A DNA stretch of 64,000 nucleotides from Rhodococcus sp. HNM0563 (lineage in GTDB: Bacteria; Actinomycetota; Actinomycetes; Mycobacteriales; Mycobacteriaceae). Below are positions 1-8,642 of the stretch, piece after piece. Made by a program: the position numbers and the translations under genes. The stretch spans positions 62,001-126,000 of the forward strand of contig NZ_JAASAF010000012.1 in NCBI RefSeq assembly GCF_012726195.1. Direction: 5' to 3'. The first letter of the stretch is position 1. Each line of letters begins with the position of its first letter. Under the pieces are notes generated by a model, which saw only the letters and a list, made by a program, of their open reading frames with translations, did not search any database and had not been told where the DNA came from.

Positions 1-2079
1 ACGACCGACCTCTGCGAGCGCCTGCTTGAGCGCGGGCACCAAGGTGAGGTGTCCCGCAGCCAACGACGACACGCCGATGACGTGCACGTCGTTGTCGGCC
101 GCCTGCCGGGCGACCTCCTCGGGGGTCTGGAACAGCGGTCCGACGTCGACGTCGAAGCCGAGGTCGGCGAAGGCCGTGGAGATCACCTTCTGTCCGCGGT
201 CGTGGCCGTCCTGACCCATCTTCGCGACGAGGATACGAGGACGACGACCTTCGTCTTCTGCGAACTTCTCGACGAGTTCGATGGTGGTGGAAATGTTGCT
301 CGCCTCCCCAGCTTCGTCGCGGTAGACGCCGCTGATCGTGCGGATCTCGGCCTGGTGCCGACCGTAGACCTTCTCGAGCGCGTCGGAGATCTCTCCGACG
401 GTGGCCTTGGCGCGGGCCGCGTCGATCGCGAGTGCCAGCAGGTTGTTCTCCATGCCACCATCCGTGGACGCCGCGGCGCGGGTCAGCTCCTCGAGAGCTG
501 CCCGGGTTGCGGCCTCGTCGCGGTCGCCACGGAGCCGCTCGAGCTTGGCGAGCTGCTCGGCGCGCACCTTCGAGTTCTCGACCTTGAGAACCTCGATGCT
601 GTCGGGCTCGGCGGGCACATACTTGTTGACACCGATCAGCGGCTGTCGGCCGGAGTCGATACGTGCCTGGGTGCGGGCAGCGGCTTCCTCGATGCGCAGC
701 TTCGGGATGCCTTCGGAGATGGCCTGCGCCATACCGCCTGCCTCCTCGACCTCTGCGATATGCGCGCGGGCCCGGTTGGCGAGTTCGTGCGTGAGCCACT
801 CGACGTAGTGCGAGCCGCCCCACGGGTCGATGGGCCGGGTGGTGCCGGACTCCTGCTGCAACAACAGCTGGGTGTTGCGCGCGATGCGAGCCGAGAAGTC
901 GGTCGGCAGCGCGATCGCCTCGTCGAGTGCGTTGGTGTGCAGCGACTGGGTGTGTCCCTGGGTCGCAGCCATCGCCTCGACGCAGGTCCGTCCCACGTTG
1001 TTGAACACATCCTGTGCCGTCAGCGACCAGCCGGAGGTCTGCGAGTGGGTGCGCAGGGAGAGCGACTTCGCGTTCTTGGGATCGAACTTCTCTACGAGTT
1101 CGGCCCACAGGAGCCGCCCGGCGCGGAGCTTGGCAACCTCCATGAAGAAGTTCATGCCGATGGCCCAGAAGAACGACAGGCGGGGCGCGAACTTGTCGAT
1201 CTCCATGCCTGCGTCGAGGCCGGCGCGGATGTACTCGACGCCGTCGGCGAGCGTGTAGGCCAGCTCCAGGTCGGCGGTGGCTCCGGCTTCCTGGATGTGG
1301 TAGCCGGAGATCGAGATGGAGTTGAACTTCGGCATCTTCGTGCTGGTGTACGCGAAGATGTCGGAGATGATCCGCATCGAGGGCTTCGGCGGGTAGATGT
1401 AGGTGTTGCGGACCATGAACTCTTTCAGAATGTCGTTCTGAATGGTTCCGGCCAGCTGCTCGGGCGTCACGCCCTGTTCTTCCGCAGCCACCACATACAG
1501 CGCGAGGATCGGCACCACCGCGCCGTTCATCGTCATCGACACCGACACCTTCGACAGGTCGATGCCGTCGAACAGTTGACGCATGTCGAGGATCGAGTCG
1601 ATGGCGACACCGGCCATACCGACGTCGCCTTGCACACGCGGGTGGTCGGAGTCGTAGCCGCGGTGGGTCGCGAGGTCGAAGGCCACCGAGAGGCCCTTCT
1701 GGCCGGCCGCGAGGTTACGACGGTAGAAGGCGTTGGATTCGGCTGCCGTCGAGAAACCCGCGTACTGGCGAATGGTCCACGGCTGGTTGACGTACATCGT
1801 CGGATACGGGCCGCGCACGAACGGCGCGATGCCCGGGTAGCTGCCGAGTGGGTAGCCCTCAGCGGCGATAGCGTCACGGTCGGCCTTGGTGTAGACCGGC
1901 TTGACGTCGATGCCCTCGGGGGTGTTCCACACCACGTCATCGACGGTGTAGTTGTTCGCGGACGCTACGGAATCGACGAGCGCGGCGGTCTGCTCCGCGG
2001 TGGGAGCCGCAGGTTCCGGGGAATCCGGATCTGTCAGTGGGACATCGGCGAAGCTGCCGATCTCGGATTGGATGCTCAC
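1..2079 (-). CDS. mutB: Methylmalonyl-CoA mutase large (catalytic) subunit, 3' end outside window
   Basis: Adenosylcobalamin-dependent interconversion of methylmalonyl-CoA and succinyl-CoA, linking propionate and odd-chain or branched degradation to the TCA cycle. The frame is open for 693 codons and has no stop before the left edge; the family is about 750 residues, so roughly the last 57 are missing. The N-terminal TIM barrel is intact ([39 protein letters not shown] region; [11 protein letters not shown]). Near the edge the B12-binding domain begins with [15 protein letters not shown], whose DGHDRG histidine is the lower axial cobalt ligand. The GTG start directly abuts the mutA TAA stop, so the two subunits are translationally coupled. 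Family assignment is certain; the C-terminal end is unseen. Confidence 0.97.
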   Translation of the reverse strand, partial: MSIQSEIGSFADVPLTDPDSPEPAAPTAEQTAALVDSVASANNYTVDDVVWNTPEGIDVKPVYTKADRDAIAAEGYPLGSYPGIAPFVRGPYPTMYVNQPWTIRQYAGFSTAAESNAFYRRNLAAGQKGLSVAFDLATHRGYDSDHPRVQGDVGMAGVAIDSILDMRQLFDGIDLSKVSVSMTMNGAVVPILALYVVAAEEQGVTPEQLAGTIQNDILKEFMVRNTYIYPPKPSMRIISDIFAYTSTKMPKFNSISISGYHIQEAGATADLELAYTLADGVEYIRAGLDAGMEIDKFAPRLSFFWAIGMNFFMEVAKLRAGRLLWAELVEKFDPKNAKSLSLRTHSQTSGWSLTAQDVFNNVGRTCVEAMAATQGHTQSLHTNALDEAIALPTDFSARIARNTQLLLQQESGTTRPIDPWGGSHYVEWLTHELANRARAHIAEVEEAGGMAQAISEGIPKLRIEEAAARTQARIDSGRQPLIGVNKYVPAEPDSIEVLKVENSKVRAEQLAKLERLRGDRDEAATRAALEELTRAAASTDGGMENNLLALAIDAARAKATVGEISDALEKVYGRHQAEIRTISGVYRDEAGEASNISTTIELVEKFAEDEGRRPRILVAKMGQDGHDRGQKVISTAFADLGFDVDVGPLFQTPEEVARQAADNDVHVIGVSSLAAGHLTLVPALKQALAEVGR

Positions 2080-3948
2080 TTACGCTCCCAGGGTGTTCAG
2101 AAGATCGGTCAGTGCAGCGACCGCGTCGATGCGCGCGGTCAGGTAACCGTCCGGGCGGTTGTCGCCCTGCACGTCGCCCACGGCCTTCTCCGGGCCCGCA
2201 AGCAGCACAGTGGTGATCCCTGCGGCACGCAGCGCCGCGGTGGCGGTACCTGCGTGGTCGCCGTAGCGGGCGTCGGTGCCGCACAGTACGGCGACCTTGG
2301 CGCCGGAGTCGCGGACCGCGGCGGCGAGCGTGTCGTCGCTCGGATCCACCGGCCCGGGGTTGACCGCGTCGATGCCGCCGGCCGCGAGCAGGTTGCTGGC
2401 GAAGGTGGTGCGCACGTTGTGTTCGGCGACCGGGCCGAGGGGGGCGAGCAGCACGGTGGGCCGGGTGCCGTGCACGGCGAGGTAGACGTCGGAGCGGTCA
2501 CGCAGCGCCTCGAACGGTGCGGCGTAGCGCGCCGCGAATGCACCCGAGTCGGCGACACCAGCGGGCAGGGGGGCCTCGGCGAGGTTCGGGAATTCGTTGA
2601 TGCCGGTGACGGAGAATTTGCGGTGCGCGATGTCGGCCTCGCGACGACCGCGGGTCGCGGCGATGCGCTCGGAGACCAGTCCGGCGTCGAGCGCCGCGCG
2701 GTAGCCGCCGGCCGCCTCGATCTGCTGGAAGAACTCCCACGACTTGTCCGCGACCTGCGCTGTCAGGTCCTCGATGTACCAGGATCCTGCGCCCGGATCG
2801 AGGACACGGCCGAGGTTGGACTCCTCGAGCAGGAGCAGGTTGGTGTTGCGAGCGATGCGCGCGGAGAACGCTTCGGACACCCCGACAGCACCGGCGGGAA
2901 GCGCGGCGTCGAACGGCAGGACGGTGACTGCGTCGGCGCCGCCGACTCCGGCGCCGAACGCAGCGAGGGTGGTGCGGAGCATGTTCACCCACGGGTCGCG
3001 CTGGGCCATCATGGCAGCGGAGGTCACCGCGTGCTGCGGGGCGTTTCCGGCTTCGATCGCTCCGGCAACCTGCGCGACGCGCGCCCAGAGTTGACGGGCT
3101 GCGCGGAACTTGGCGATGGTCTGGAACTGGTCGTCGGTGGCCGCGAACCGGAACTCGATCTGACCGAGAGCCTGCTGCACGGACAGCCCGGCTGCGATGA
3201 GAGCGCGGACGTATTCGATGCCTGCAGCGATCGCCGCACCGAGTTCTTCCGCGTCGGATGCGCCCGAGTTGTGGAAGGCGGTGCCGTCGACGGTGATGGC
3301 GCGGACGACCTCGATACGTTCTGCGGCCGCGGCGGCGAGCGTGATGACGTCGTCGACGGTGATGTCGTCGCGGCCGGAGAAGGCACTGGTCAGCGGCGCG
3401 CCGCCGAGCGCGATGCGCACGGCGGCGCGGTCGGCGACGTCGGTGCGTGCGTCGAGCAGCGTGTACAGGGAGTCCGCGGCAGCAGCGAGTTCGGGGCCTG
3501 CGTCGAGACTGATGGGCGCGAGGTCGAACAGCACCTTGTCGAGTGCTGTGGACAGTCCGTCGACGGGCAGTGCACCCTCGCCGACTCGCAGCCACAGTGC
3601 GCTGACGCCGTTCTCGAGGGCGTCGAGGATCTGCTCGTTGAGGTTCTTGGCGTCGGTTCCGTCGAAGCGGGCGCTGACGAGCCAGCCGGCGTTGACGTCG
3701 CGGGTGGACGAGCCGCCGCGGATGTACGGGAACTGCCCGGGCAGGGGTGATTCGGGGCGTTCGTCGCGGCCGCTGTAGAGCGGGGCAACCGTCACGTCGT
3801 CGTACGTGGTGGTCTCGAGCAGACGCTGCGGCTCCGGGCCGAGTTCTGCGGGATCGACGCGGCGCGACTTGGCGAGTACGCCCGCGACCGCTTGCTGCCA
3901 CTGCGCGTATGCGCGCGCGGCGTCCTCGGCCTCTGCTGCTAATGACAC
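2080..3948 (-). CDS. mutA: Methylmalonyl-CoA mutase small subunit
   Basis: Non-catalytic partner of MutB in the heterodimeric mutase. It has 622 codons, with the mutase barrel fold in the first two thirds and a degenerate cobalamin-binding domain at the C-terminus. That domain lacks the DxHxxG cobalt-ligand motif seen in MutB, as expected for this subunit. The chosen GTG start has AGGAGG nine bases upstream and gives MSLAAEAEDAARAYAQWQQ; the frame stays open further upstream, but without a ribosome site. It is the first gene of a two-gene operon, and the stop is immediately followed by the mutB start. Divergent from the VTT-domain gene at 4199. Confidence 0.95.
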   Translation of the reverse strand: MSLAAEAEDAARAYAQWQQAVAGVLAKSRRVDPAELGPEPQRLLETTTYDDVTVAPLYSGRDERPESPLPGQFPYIRGGSSTRDVNAGWLVSARFDGTDAKNLNEQILDALENGVSALWLRVGEGALPVDGLSTALDKVLFDLAPISLDAGPELAAAADSLYTLLDARTDVADRAAVRIALGGAPLTSAFSGRDDITVDDVITLAAAAAERIEVVRAITVDGTAFHNSGASDAEELGAAIAAGIEYVRALIAAGLSVQQALGQIEFRFAATDDQFQTIAKFRAARQLWARVAQVAGAIEAGNAPQHAVTSAAMMAQRDPWVNMLRTTLAAFGAGVGGADAVTVLPFDAALPAGAVGVSEAFSARIARNTNLLLLEESNLGRVLDPGAGSWYIEDLTAQVADKSWEFFQQIEAAGGYRAALDAGLVSERIAATRGRREADIAHRKFSVTGINEFPNLAEAPLPAGVADSGAFAARYAAPFEALRDRSDVYLAVHGTRPTVLLAPLGPVAEHNVRTTFASNLLAAGGIDAVNPGPVDPSDDTLAAAVRDSGAKVAVLCGTDARYGDHAGTATAALRAAGITTVLLAGPEKAVGDVQGDNRPDGYLTARIDAVAALTDLLNTLGA

Positions 3949-4046
3949 GTGCGATTTCCTCCTACTGCGGGTGGCAGGCTGTCGGGTGGCCGGGGTAGGC
4001 CGACGGGGCGTGGCGCCTCGCAAAACATTAAGCCGATGTCGTTGTG

Positions 4047-4052
4047 ATGCTA
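4047..4052 (-). promoter_or_regulatory. Possible -10 element for mutAB
   Basis: On the minus strand TAGCAT fits the actinobacterial TANNNT -10 pattern and lies about 100 bases upstream of the mutA start. No convincing -35 is visible. Position and sequence only. Confidence 0.3.
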
Positions 4053-4065
4053 GCTGCACACTCCG

Positions 4066-4089
4066 GTGGTGAATCGTGGGGATCACCAC
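4066..4089. promoter_or_regulatory. Operator-like inverted repeat between mutA and the VTT-domain gene
   Basis: GTGGTGA and TCACCAC form perfect 7-bp arms around a 10-bp spacer in the divergent intergenic region, just upstream of the mutA -10 candidate. The size and symmetry suit a dimeric repressor site (GntR or TetR type). No candidate regulator gene is adjacent. Confidence 0.4.
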
Positions 4090-4198
4090 AATTTCTCTAG
4101 CGATCGTTCATCACGTGGACGGGTCGGTGTGATCCTGCAGTCTGTATCTCTCCGTGCCAGGTGTGCGTGCACGACGGGAGGTAAGGTGGCGCCCTGTG

Positions 4199-4900
4199 AT
4201 GAGGATCTTCAGGGACCGCAGGGTCATCGGCATCCTCGTCCTCCTCGCAACACTCGCCGCGGCGGCGCTTCTGCTCCCCCATCCGTCGATCGCACAGATC
4301 CGTCAGTGGTCGGAATCTGTCGACGGGCCACTGTTGGTCCTGATCTTCTTCGCTGTTCATTCGCTCGTGACGATCGCTCCGGTACCGCGCACGGTGTTCA
4401 CTCTCAGTGCCGGGGTCCTGTTCGGTCCCGCCGTGGGTATCACGGTCACCACGGCAGCCACCACGGTGAGTGCGGTCCTCGCGTTCCTGCTGGTACGGGC
4501 GCTGGGCCGGGGTGTCGTGACGTCGTATCTGACCCATCCTGCAGCGAAGGCCGTCGATCTGCGTCTGGCCCGGCGCGGTTGGCTCGCCGTCGGGTCGCTG
4601 CGGTTGATCGCCGCAGCACCGTTCTTCGTCGTGAACTGCTGCTGCGCGGTGTCGTCCGTGCGCCTGGCGCCGTACACCGTCGCCACGGTGATCGGGATCC
4701 TGCCCGGCACCGTTGCGGTGGTGCTGCTGGGCGACGTGCTCACCGGGCAGTCGAGCCCGGCATTGGTGGCAGTGACCGCGCTCTGCATTGTGCTCGGTGT
4801 CGGCGGCCTCGTACTCGAGGCACGCCTTCCTCAGCCTGCGGGGTCGGCGCTTGATGCCATCACGAACACCCAAGAGGATGAGACAAGCCTGAGGGCTTGA
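4199..4900 (+). CDS. TVP38/TMEM64 (VTT/DedA-like) membrane protein
   Basis: Integral membrane protein of 233 residues. An N-terminal helix (about 7-27) is followed by a VTT domain: a re-entrant helix containing VTIAPVPRTVFTLSAGVLFG, a long hydrophobic stretch, and the LRLIAAAPFFVVNCCCA segment typical of TMEM64 relatives, then two C-terminal helices. Members are implicated in lipid scrambling or ion homeostasis, but no substrate can be read here. GTG at 4196 and ATG at 4199 are adjacent in-frame starts; GGGAGG lies at 4176-4181. It is the first gene of a plus-strand run. The next gene starts 31 bases later. Confidence 0.8.
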   Translation: MRIFRDRRVIGILVLLATLAAAALLLPHPSIAQIRQWSESVDGPLLVLIFFAVHSLVTIAPVPRTVFTLSAGVLFGPAVGITVTTAATTVSAVLAFLLVRALGRGVVTSYLTHPAAKAVDLRLARRGWLAVGSLRLIAAAPFFVVNCCCAVSSVRLAPYTVATVIGILPGTVAVVLLGDVLTGQSSPALVAVTALCIVLGVGGLVLEARLPQPAGSALDAITNTQEDETSLRA

Positions 4901-4931
4901 TTTCTCGATTTCAAGTCTCCATCCTTGTTCT

Positions 4932-5513
4932 ATGTACGTGTTGACGGTCGACCAACGCGGCAGTCGCCGCGACATCGATCGCGTCGCAGATCTGCTCGTC
5001 GAACTCCGCGACGCTCCACTGCTCCGCAAGTTCGAACGCACCGCCGGCGACGAAGTCCAGGCCGTGGCCGACGACTCCGGCACGGTGATCGATCTCGTAT
5101 TGGATCTGCTCGAGCGGGACAACTGGAGTGTCGGCATCGGGATCGGCCCCGTCGAAACACCGCTTCCCGCCCAGACCCGAGCCGGTCGCGGTCCCGCATT
5201 CGAGCACGCCCGCACCGCCGTCGAACGCGCCAAGAATGCGCCGGGCCGAATCGCTGCCGACGGCACCGATGCAGATTCGGCAGCCGACGTCGATGCAGCC
5301 CTGACTCTCCTCGCGACGATCGTGGTGCGCCGCACCGATCAGGGTGTCGAAGCCGTCTCGCTTGCGCGCGCCGGACTGTCCCAATCCGAGATCGCCACCG
5401 AACTCGGCATCAGTAAACAGGCCGTGTCCCAGCGCCTGCTCACTGCCGGGTGGCAGGCCGAACTCGCCGGCCGTCTGTTGCTGCGCCGACTCCTCGAAAG
5501 GGCCGACCGTTGA
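4932..5513 (+). CDS. SatD-like protein with C-terminal helix-turn-helix
   Basis: A 193-residue protein. The first ~105 residues match the SatD pattern as I know it: an initial MYVLTVDQRGSR strand with Asp7, then FERTAGDEVQAV with Asp40-Glu41, a GIGIG strand and AFEHARTAVERAK. The acidic pair sits where palm-domain polymerases and cyclases carry metal ligands, but catalysis is not shown. Residues 148-170 (GLSQSEIATELGISKQAVSQ) form a sigma-region-4-like HTH. The stop overlaps the TTG start of the next gene (TTGA), so the two products are probably made together. SatD was named in a streptococcal acid-tolerance operon; its biochemical function is unknown. MarR-type naming seen in some annotations rests only on the HTH. 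Confidence 0.65.
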   Translation: MYVLTVDQRGSRRDIDRVADLLVELRDAPLLRKFERTAGDEVQAVADDSGTVIDLVLDLLERDNWSVGIGIGPVETPLPAQTRAGRGPAFEHARTAVERAKNAPGRIAADGTDADSAADVDAALTLLATIVVRRTDQGVEAVSLARAGLSQSEIATELGISKQAVSQRLLTAGWQAELAGRLLLRRLLERADR

Positions 5514-6025
5514 CTGTCGCCTCCCTGGTGCTCCTCACTGTCGCAGCCGTCGCGCCGGCACTGTCGTTGATCCCGCGTCTTCCGGTGTGGGTCGGGGCGG
5601 CGGTCACCGCACTCTCGCTCGGCGCCGCGGCGCTCACCGCTGCCGCCACCGATCCCGCTCAGGGTTTCGCGCTCGGGGCGACGCTCACCCTCACCACCAT
5701 CGTTGCCATCACCGGCGGCGGACCGGCCGTGCTCGTCGCATTCCGGATCGCCCGGCGGCAACCCGACGCGGGACCGACCCCGACACCGCCACCGGGACCT
5801 CTGCGCGGCGGCCGGGTGATCGGCGTGCTCGAACGCGGCGCAGTCGCCGCATCGATCCTGGCCGGCTGGCCGGAAGGCATCGCGATCATCATGGCGGTCA
5901 AGGGCCTGGCCCGGTATCCGGAACTGCGCGAACCGCAGGCATCCGAGCAGTTCATCATCGGTACGTCGACGAGTGTGTTGTGGGCGGCCGCGGCATGTGG
6001 GGTCGGCCACGCCTTGATCACTTGA
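5510..6025 (+). CDS. Small membrane protein, partner of the SatD-like protein (DUF3307-like C-terminus)
   Basis: 171 residues with hydrophobic helices at about 2-21, 27-46, 53-80 and 105-130, plus a C-terminal segment 148-168. A proline-rich cytoplasmic linker (87-98) separates two halves. The C-terminal half carries GRVIGVLERG, KGLARYPEL and EQFIIGTSTS. This is the spacing of conserved motifs (G-x-IG-x-LER, K-x-x-AR, E-x-FLIGT-x-S) that I associate with DUF3307 proteins encoded beside SatD. The TTG start at 5510 overlaps the upstream stop and has AAAGG in front of it; an in-frame ATG farther upstream (5450) lies inside the previous gene. Function unknown. Confidence 0.6.
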   Translation: MTVASLVLLTVAAVAPALSLIPRLPVWVGAAVTALSLGAAALTAAATDPAQGFALGATLTLTTIVAITGGGPAVLVAFRIARRQPDAGPTPTPPPGPLRGGRVIGVLERGAVAASILAGWPEGIAIIMAVKGLARYPELREPQASEQFIIGTSTSVLWAAAACGVGHALIT

Positions 6026-6085
6026 GTTCTCACCGACACAGCCGGACTGGCATACTTGCAGGCGCAACTGAATATGCCATTGAAC

Positions 6086-6258
6086 TGCGGCGGGAGAGTC
6101 CCGCATCTGCGGGCGCCGAAGGAGCAACCTCCCGGGAATCTCTCAGGCCCACAGACCGCCGCACGCGAGGCAACTCTGGAAAGCAGTCCTTCGGGGCTCA
6201 CCGACGGTGTAGGCGGATCCGACAGGATCCGTGAAAGCTCTCAGGTCCGATGACAGAG
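6086..6258 (+). promoter_or_regulatory. Tandem glycine riboswitch (two aptamers)
   Basis: Two consecutive glycine aptamers are readable. Aptamer 1: P1 pairs TGCGGCGG (6086-6093) with CCGCCGCA (6156-6163), then GGGAGAG, GCGCCGAAGGAGCAA and ATCTCTCAGGCCC. Aptamer 2: P1 pairs CTCTG (6174-6178) with CAGAG (6254-6258) and contains AGCTCTCAGGTCC and GACAGAG. The order GGGAGAG, GCCGAAGGAGCAA, CTCTCAGG, ACAGAG is diagnostic of the class. It lies 50 bases ahead of the DMT permease start, on the same strand, and should sense intracellular glycine. Confidence 0.92.
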
Positions 6259-6259
6259 C

Positions 6260-6291
6260 GGGGAACCACCGTCCCCGGTGCGTGAAGCACC
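6260..6291 (+). promoter_or_regulatory. Riboswitch expression platform: competing hairpins
   Basis: Directly after aptamer 2, GGGGA/TCCCC (6260-6276) and GGTGC/GCACC (6277-6291) can fold as two neighbouring hairpins. Alternatively CACCG/CGGTG (6267-6271 with 6276-6280) folds and excludes both. No U-tract follows. The ribosome site GGAGGA (6298-6303) lies just beyond, so translational control is more likely than termination. Inferred from base pairing only. Confidence 0.5.
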
Positions 6292-6309
6292 CTGTCCGGA
6301 GGAAGTTCC

Positions 6310-7326
6310 GTGGCTCTGACCGTCGGCGCGCCCCTGCGCGTCCAGCCTGTTCCGTCCCTCGTCACACCGTCGTCCACTCCCCCGCCGTCGCGGCCGAGCC
6401 CGAATCGACGACTCGGCATCGCGGCGATCGTGATCTCCGCGACCGCGATGGGCGCCGCAGGATTGTTCGGTCGCATGGCCACCCCACCCGGCGCCGCGCT
6501 CGGCGAGGCCCTGACACTCGGCCGTATGCTCGTCGGCGCCCTGGGCATGATGCTGCTGATCGTCTTCTCGCGCCGACTCGGCGCAATCCGCCGCACGCGG
6601 CTGTCCCCGTCGATCGTGCTCGGCGGCGTGTTCCTCGGCCTCTCGCTGGCCACGTATCTGTCTTCCACACTGCTCACCGATCTGTCGCGGGCCGTTGTTC
6701 TGCACTATCTCGGTCCGCTCATCGCAACGGTGCTGGCCAGGGTCCTCCTCAAGGAATCGATCACGCGTCTGGACGCGCTGTCGCTGGTCACCGCGTTCGC
6801 CGGGATGCTGCTGGCCGCCGGACTGATCGGCGGTGCCCCGCCGGCAGGGTCCGACCACGAGACCCTGGGCACGGTGCTCGGTGTCGCGTCGGGCCTCTTC
6901 TACGGTCTGGCGCTGCTGTGCTACCGGTATCGCTCCGACATGCCCGCCGACGTTCGCAGTTTCTGGAACTTCACGTTCGGCGCCGTCGCCACCGCCGCGA
7001 TGGTCGTGGTCACCCGCCCGGATATGACGGGGATGACCGCCACGAACTGGGCGTGGGCCGCCGGCTTCTTCGTCGTGTGCGGTCTGCTCGCGCTGGGTCT
7101 GCTGGTCATCGCGGGCAAGCATCTGCGGGCCGCGGAACTGTCGGGGTTGTCGTATCTCGAAGTCGTGGTCGCGTTGATTCTCGGGGCCCTGGCGTTCGGC
7201 GAATCGATCTCACTCCTCGCCACCCTCGGCGCCGGGATGATCATCGCGGCGATGACGCTCCCGCTCGCGACCGGTCGCCGGCGCCGCAGGAAGATTCCCG
7301 CAGCGCAAGTCGGATCGGCGGCATGA
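6310..7326 (+). CDS. DMT-superfamily (EamA) permease under glycine riboswitch control
   Basis: 338 residues with two EamA repeats, about ten membrane helices from residue ~37 to ~325, after a Pro/Ser-rich N-terminal tail. A short basic tail (GRRRRRK) ends the helices. EamA proteins commonly export amino acids or related metabolites. With a tandem glycine riboswitch in its leader the natural hypothesis is glycine efflux, though a glycine-derived substrate is possible. The GTG start follows GGAGGA at seven bases. The gene ends at a strong bidirectional hairpin facing the SPFH gene. Transport direction is inferred, not seen. Confidence 0.85.
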   Translation: MALTVGAPLRVQPVPSLVTPSSTPPPSRPSPNRRLGIAAIVISATAMGAAGLFGRMATPPGAALGEALTLGRMLVGALGMMLLIVFSRRLGAIRRTRLSPSIVLGGVFLGLSLATYLSSTLLTDLSRAVVLHYLGPLIATVLARVLLKESITRLDALSLVTAFAGMLLAAGLIGGAPPAGSDHETLGTVLGVASGLFYGLALLCYRYRSDMPADVRSFWNFTFGAVATAAMVVVTRPDMTGMTATNWAWAAGFFVVCGLLALGLLVIAGKHLRAAELSGLSYLEVVVALILGALAFGESISLLATLGAGMIIAAMTLPLATGRRRRRKIPAAQVGSAA

Positions 7327-7330
7327 CAAC

Positions 7331-7365
7331 GTCGCGGCCCGCACATCGGATGTGCGGGCCGCGAC
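7331..7365. terminator. Bidirectional terminator hairpin
   Basis: GTCGCGGCCCGCACAT pairs perfectly with ATGTGCGGGCCGCGAC across a 3-base loop. It lies between the convergent stops at 7326 and 7386. No U-tract on either side, as is common in actinobacteria. Confidence 0.8.
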
Positions 7366-7385
7366 GGGTACCGGTGGAAGCGCTA

Positions 7386-8639
7386 CTACTGTTGGGGCGG
7401 GTACTGCTGGGGATCCGCTACCCGCTCCGACTCGCCGGTGGGCATCCACCCGCCTTGCGCAGGCTGTGACTGCGGCAATGCCTGCGGCGGCGTACCTGCG
7501 GTTTCGCCTGCCTGGTGCCGCGGAGCCGATCCGGGCACATCGGGATCGACCGGCTTGCGCGCGACCGCCTCTGCTTCGGCGACGGCCTTCGCCACGGCCG
7601 GGTCGCTCTTGGTGGTGAACCAGTCCTCGACCTCCGCCGAGTCGTCCTCGGGACGCTGCAGATCCTCCTCGACCGGGCTCGGCTCGAACCGGAACACGCC
7701 GTCGCTGCCGGGCGCACCGAGGTTCTTCGCGAACCCCTTGAGGGCATCGCCGAAATCGCTGGGCAGCAGCCACACCTTGTTCGCGTCGCCCTGCGCCATC
7801 TCCGGCAGGGTCTGCAGGTACTGGTAGGCAAGCAGTTCGGGTGTCGGTTTACCTGCCTTGATCGCCGCGAACACCTTCTCGATCGCCTTCGCCTGGCCCT
7901 GCGCCTCCAGATAGCTGGCCGCGCGGTCGCCCTGGGCACGCAGGATCCGCGACTGCCGATCGGCTTCTGCCTCGAGGATCGCCCCTTGCTTGGCGCCTTC
8001 CGCCGACAGAATGCGGGACTGCTTGTCACCCTCGGCGGTCTTGATCGCGGCTTCGCGGTGACCCTCGGCGGTAAGGATCATCGCGCGCTTCTCGCGGTCC
8101 GCTTTCATCTGCTTCTCCATCGATTCCTGGATCGACGGCGGCGGATCGATGCTCTTGAGTTCGACGCGGGCGACCCGCAGCCCCCACCGGCCGGTGGCCT
8201 CGTCCAGCACCCCGCGAAGCTGTCCGTTGATCGAATCGCGCGAGGTCAAGGTCTCTTCGAGGGTCATCCCGCCGACCACGTTGCGCAGGGTGGTCACGGT
8301 CAGCTGTTCGACAGCGGCGATGTAGTTGCTGATCTCGTAGACCGCGGCCTGCGGATTGGTGACCTGGAAGTACACAACCGTGTCGATGCTCAACGTCAGG
8401 TTGTCCTGGGTGATCACCGGCTGCGGCGGGAAGGACACGACCCGCTCACGGAGATCCACCTTCGCCCGGATCCGGTCGACGAAGGGCACGAGGAAGGTCA
8501 GCTGACCCGACGCCGTTCGGTAGTACCGGCCGAGTCGTTCGATCACCGCCGCCTCGGCCTGCGGCACCAGCGACACCGATTTTGCTACGACCAACACGAC
8601 CAGTGCCACCACCACGGCGAGCACGATCAACGCTTCCAT
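7386..8639 (-). CDS. SPFH/Band 7 (stomatin-like) membrane-anchored protein
   Basis: 417 residues. One N-terminal membrane helix (about 3-20) is followed by an SPFH domain (VPQAEAAVIERLGRYYRTAS onward to about 190). Next comes an Ala/Glu/Lys/Arg-rich coiled coil (about 180-270, repeated AEG and AEA units, QSRILRAQGDRAASYLEAQG), then a Pro/Gln-rich disordered tail. Such proteins oligomerise into membrane microdomain scaffolds. It lies downstream of an NfeD gene with only three bases between, the classic NfeD-stomatin pairing; the order matches Rv1487-Rv1488 of M. tuberculosis. The tail beyond residue ~310 is lineage-specific. Confidence 0.9.
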   Translation of the reverse strand: MEALIVLAVVVALVVLVVAKSVSLVPQAEAAVIERLGRYYRTASGQLTFLVPFVDRIRAKVDLRERVVSFPPQPVITQDNLTLSIDTVVYFQVTNPQAAVYEISNYIAAVEQLTVTTLRNVVGGMTLEETLTSRDSINGQLRGVLDEATGRWGLRVARVELKSIDPPPSIQESMEKQMKADREKRAMILTAEGHREAAIKTAEGDKQSRILSAEGAKQGAILEAEADRQSRILRAQGDRAASYLEAQGQAKAIEKVFAAIKAGKPTPELLAYQYLQTLPEMAQGDANKVWLLPSDFGDALKGFAKNLGAPGSDGVFRFEPSPVEEDLQRPEDDSAEVEDWFTTKSDPAVAKAVAEAEAVARKPVDPDVPGSAPRHQAGETAGTPPQALPQSQPAQGGWMPTGESERVADPQQYPPQQ

Positions 8640-8642
8640 CCT

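Noticed and set aside
49-3750. 1233-codon open frame on the plus strand
   Set aside because: Antisense to mutA and mutB, which are unmistakable. The product is Arg/Gly/Val/Asp-rich with no domain; a typical high-GC shadow frame.
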